From Actinomycetota bacterium (GTDB lineage: Bacteria; Actinomycetota; Actinomycetes; Actinomycetales; Microbacteriaceae), in NCBI GenBank assembly GCA_010028615.1, contig RHAS01000001.1:1-23371 (forward strand): a stretch of DNA of 23,371 nt, in the 5' to 3' direction. The translations under genes were made by a program, and so were the position numbers. Below the pieces are notes generated by a model. The model saw nothing but the letters and a program-made list of their open reading frames with translations. It did no database searches and had not been told where the DNA came from. Each line of letters opens with the position of its first letter. The stretch's first letter is position 1. Of this stretch, positions 22,952 through 23,371 are shown piece after piece.

Positions 22952-23371
22952 GTGGTAAGAAAAGATTCAACTCGTAGACAAACTGCAGTAAAGGCTCGCG
23001 GCAAAGCGCAGTCGATAGGTTTGCGTGAACGACTAGCAAATTTGAGTGGAGAGTTTTTTCTCAATCAAACTAAGGATTTCAACTTTCTTGTCTCGCTTGT
23101 AGTGCTAATTGTTGCGTTTGGTTTGGTCATGGTCCTTTCCGCGTCGAATGTTGACTCAATTATTAATTCTGGAAACCCATTTGGAGCATTTACCTCGCAG
23201 CTGATTTGGGCTTTGCTTGGACTGGGACTTATGTTTTTCATCTCAAAAAGATCCGTTGAGCAAATTGAGAGATTCGGTTTACTGCTGTTTCTTGGCAGTT
23301 TGGTCGGACAGGTCTTGGCATTGGTTCCGGGCTTAGGTGTCTCCTCAGGTGGAAACACCAACTGGGTCGGA
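22952..23371 (+). CDS. ftsW: SEDS peptidoglycan polymerase FtsW, N-terminal part (3' end outside window)
   Basis: Polytopic glycosyltransferase that polymerises lipid II at the septum with FtsI. The first 140 codons are in view. GTG 22952 directly follows the murD TAA, and AGAGG (22936-22940) within murD serves as ribosome binding site at long spacing. The N-terminal 45 or so residues are basic and cytoplasmic. Two membrane segments follow, first FLVSLVVLIVAFGLVMVLSA, which is the typical GLxMVLSAS opening of FtsW/RodA proteins, then the LIWALLGLGLMFFI segment. GGNTNWVG at the very edge matches the first conserved extracellular loop. The position after murD argues for FtsW and not RodA. Confidence 0.9.
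   Translation, partial: MVRKDSTRRQTAVKARGKAQSIGLRERLANLSGEFFLNQTKDFNFLVSLVVLIVAFGLVMVLSASNVDSIINSGNPFGAFTSQLIWALLGLGLMFFISKRSVEQIERFGLLLFLGSLVGQVLALVPGLGVSSGGNTNWVG

Overview
The window reads as part of the chromosome of a streamlined, moderate-GC member of the Actinomycetota, most likely family Microbacteriaceae and close to the small freshwater 'Luna' lineages (Aquiluna/Rhodoluna type). That placement is inferred from gene content and order. An Rv2175c-type regulator, a PASTA kinase, class II DAHP synthase, PlsC, FadD15-type ligase, polyprenyl synthetase, a DUF3040 protein and the dcw cluster lie in an order that echoes Mycobacterium tuberculosis Rv2154c-Rv2187. GTG and TTG starts are frequent and intergenic space is very small. 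I saw no tRNA, rRNA, CRISPR array, insertion sequence or phage gene.

Layout. (1) 1-3930, + strand: the 3' two thirds of pyruvate carboxylase, a MinD/ParA-type ATPase and peptide deformylase. (2) 3927-5765, - strand: a fatty-acyl-CoA/AMP ligase whose stop overlaps that of deformylase. (3) 5898-8951, + strand: ROK glucokinase, PlsC acyltransferase and class II DAHP synthase. (4) 8953-11435, - strand: a PASTA-domain Ser/Thr kinase that lacks its N-lobe, overlapped by a LysM protein with a degenerate tail. Divergent from these is an Rv2175c-family DNA-binding protein (11486-11833). (5) 11830-12936, - strand: polyprenyl diphosphate synthase, divergent from a DUF3040 membrane protein (12987-13334) that ends in a clear intrinsic terminator. 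(6) 13385-23371, + strand: an AT-rich control region with an array of MraZ boxes, then the dcw operon mraZ-rsmH-ftsL-ftsI-murE-murF-mraY-murD-ftsW. Most of these genes are joined by short overlaps, and ftsW runs off the window.

How the parts fit. Region 6 makes lipid II precursors and builds the septal peptidoglycan synthase (FtsW-FtsI with FtsL). The polyprenyl synthase may feed isoprenoid lipids. PlsC and the acyl-CoA ligase serve membrane lipid synthesis. Glucokinase, pyruvate carboxylase and DAHP synthase sit in central metabolism and aromatic synthesis.

The most unusual place is 8953-11833. The kinase keeps a textbook C-lobe (HRD, DFG, APE), one membrane span and four PASTA repeats. It has no glycine-rich loop, no VAIK lysine and no alpha-C glutamate, because its reading frame begins right after the alpha-C position and overlaps the end of the LysM gene. 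The LysM protein has no visible export signal and carries what looks like a collapsed transglycosylase domain. The Rv2175c homologue has lost most of the N-terminal tail that carries the phosphoacceptor in M. tuberculosis. Together these point either to a signalling module in decay or to one rebuilt around a pseudokinase.
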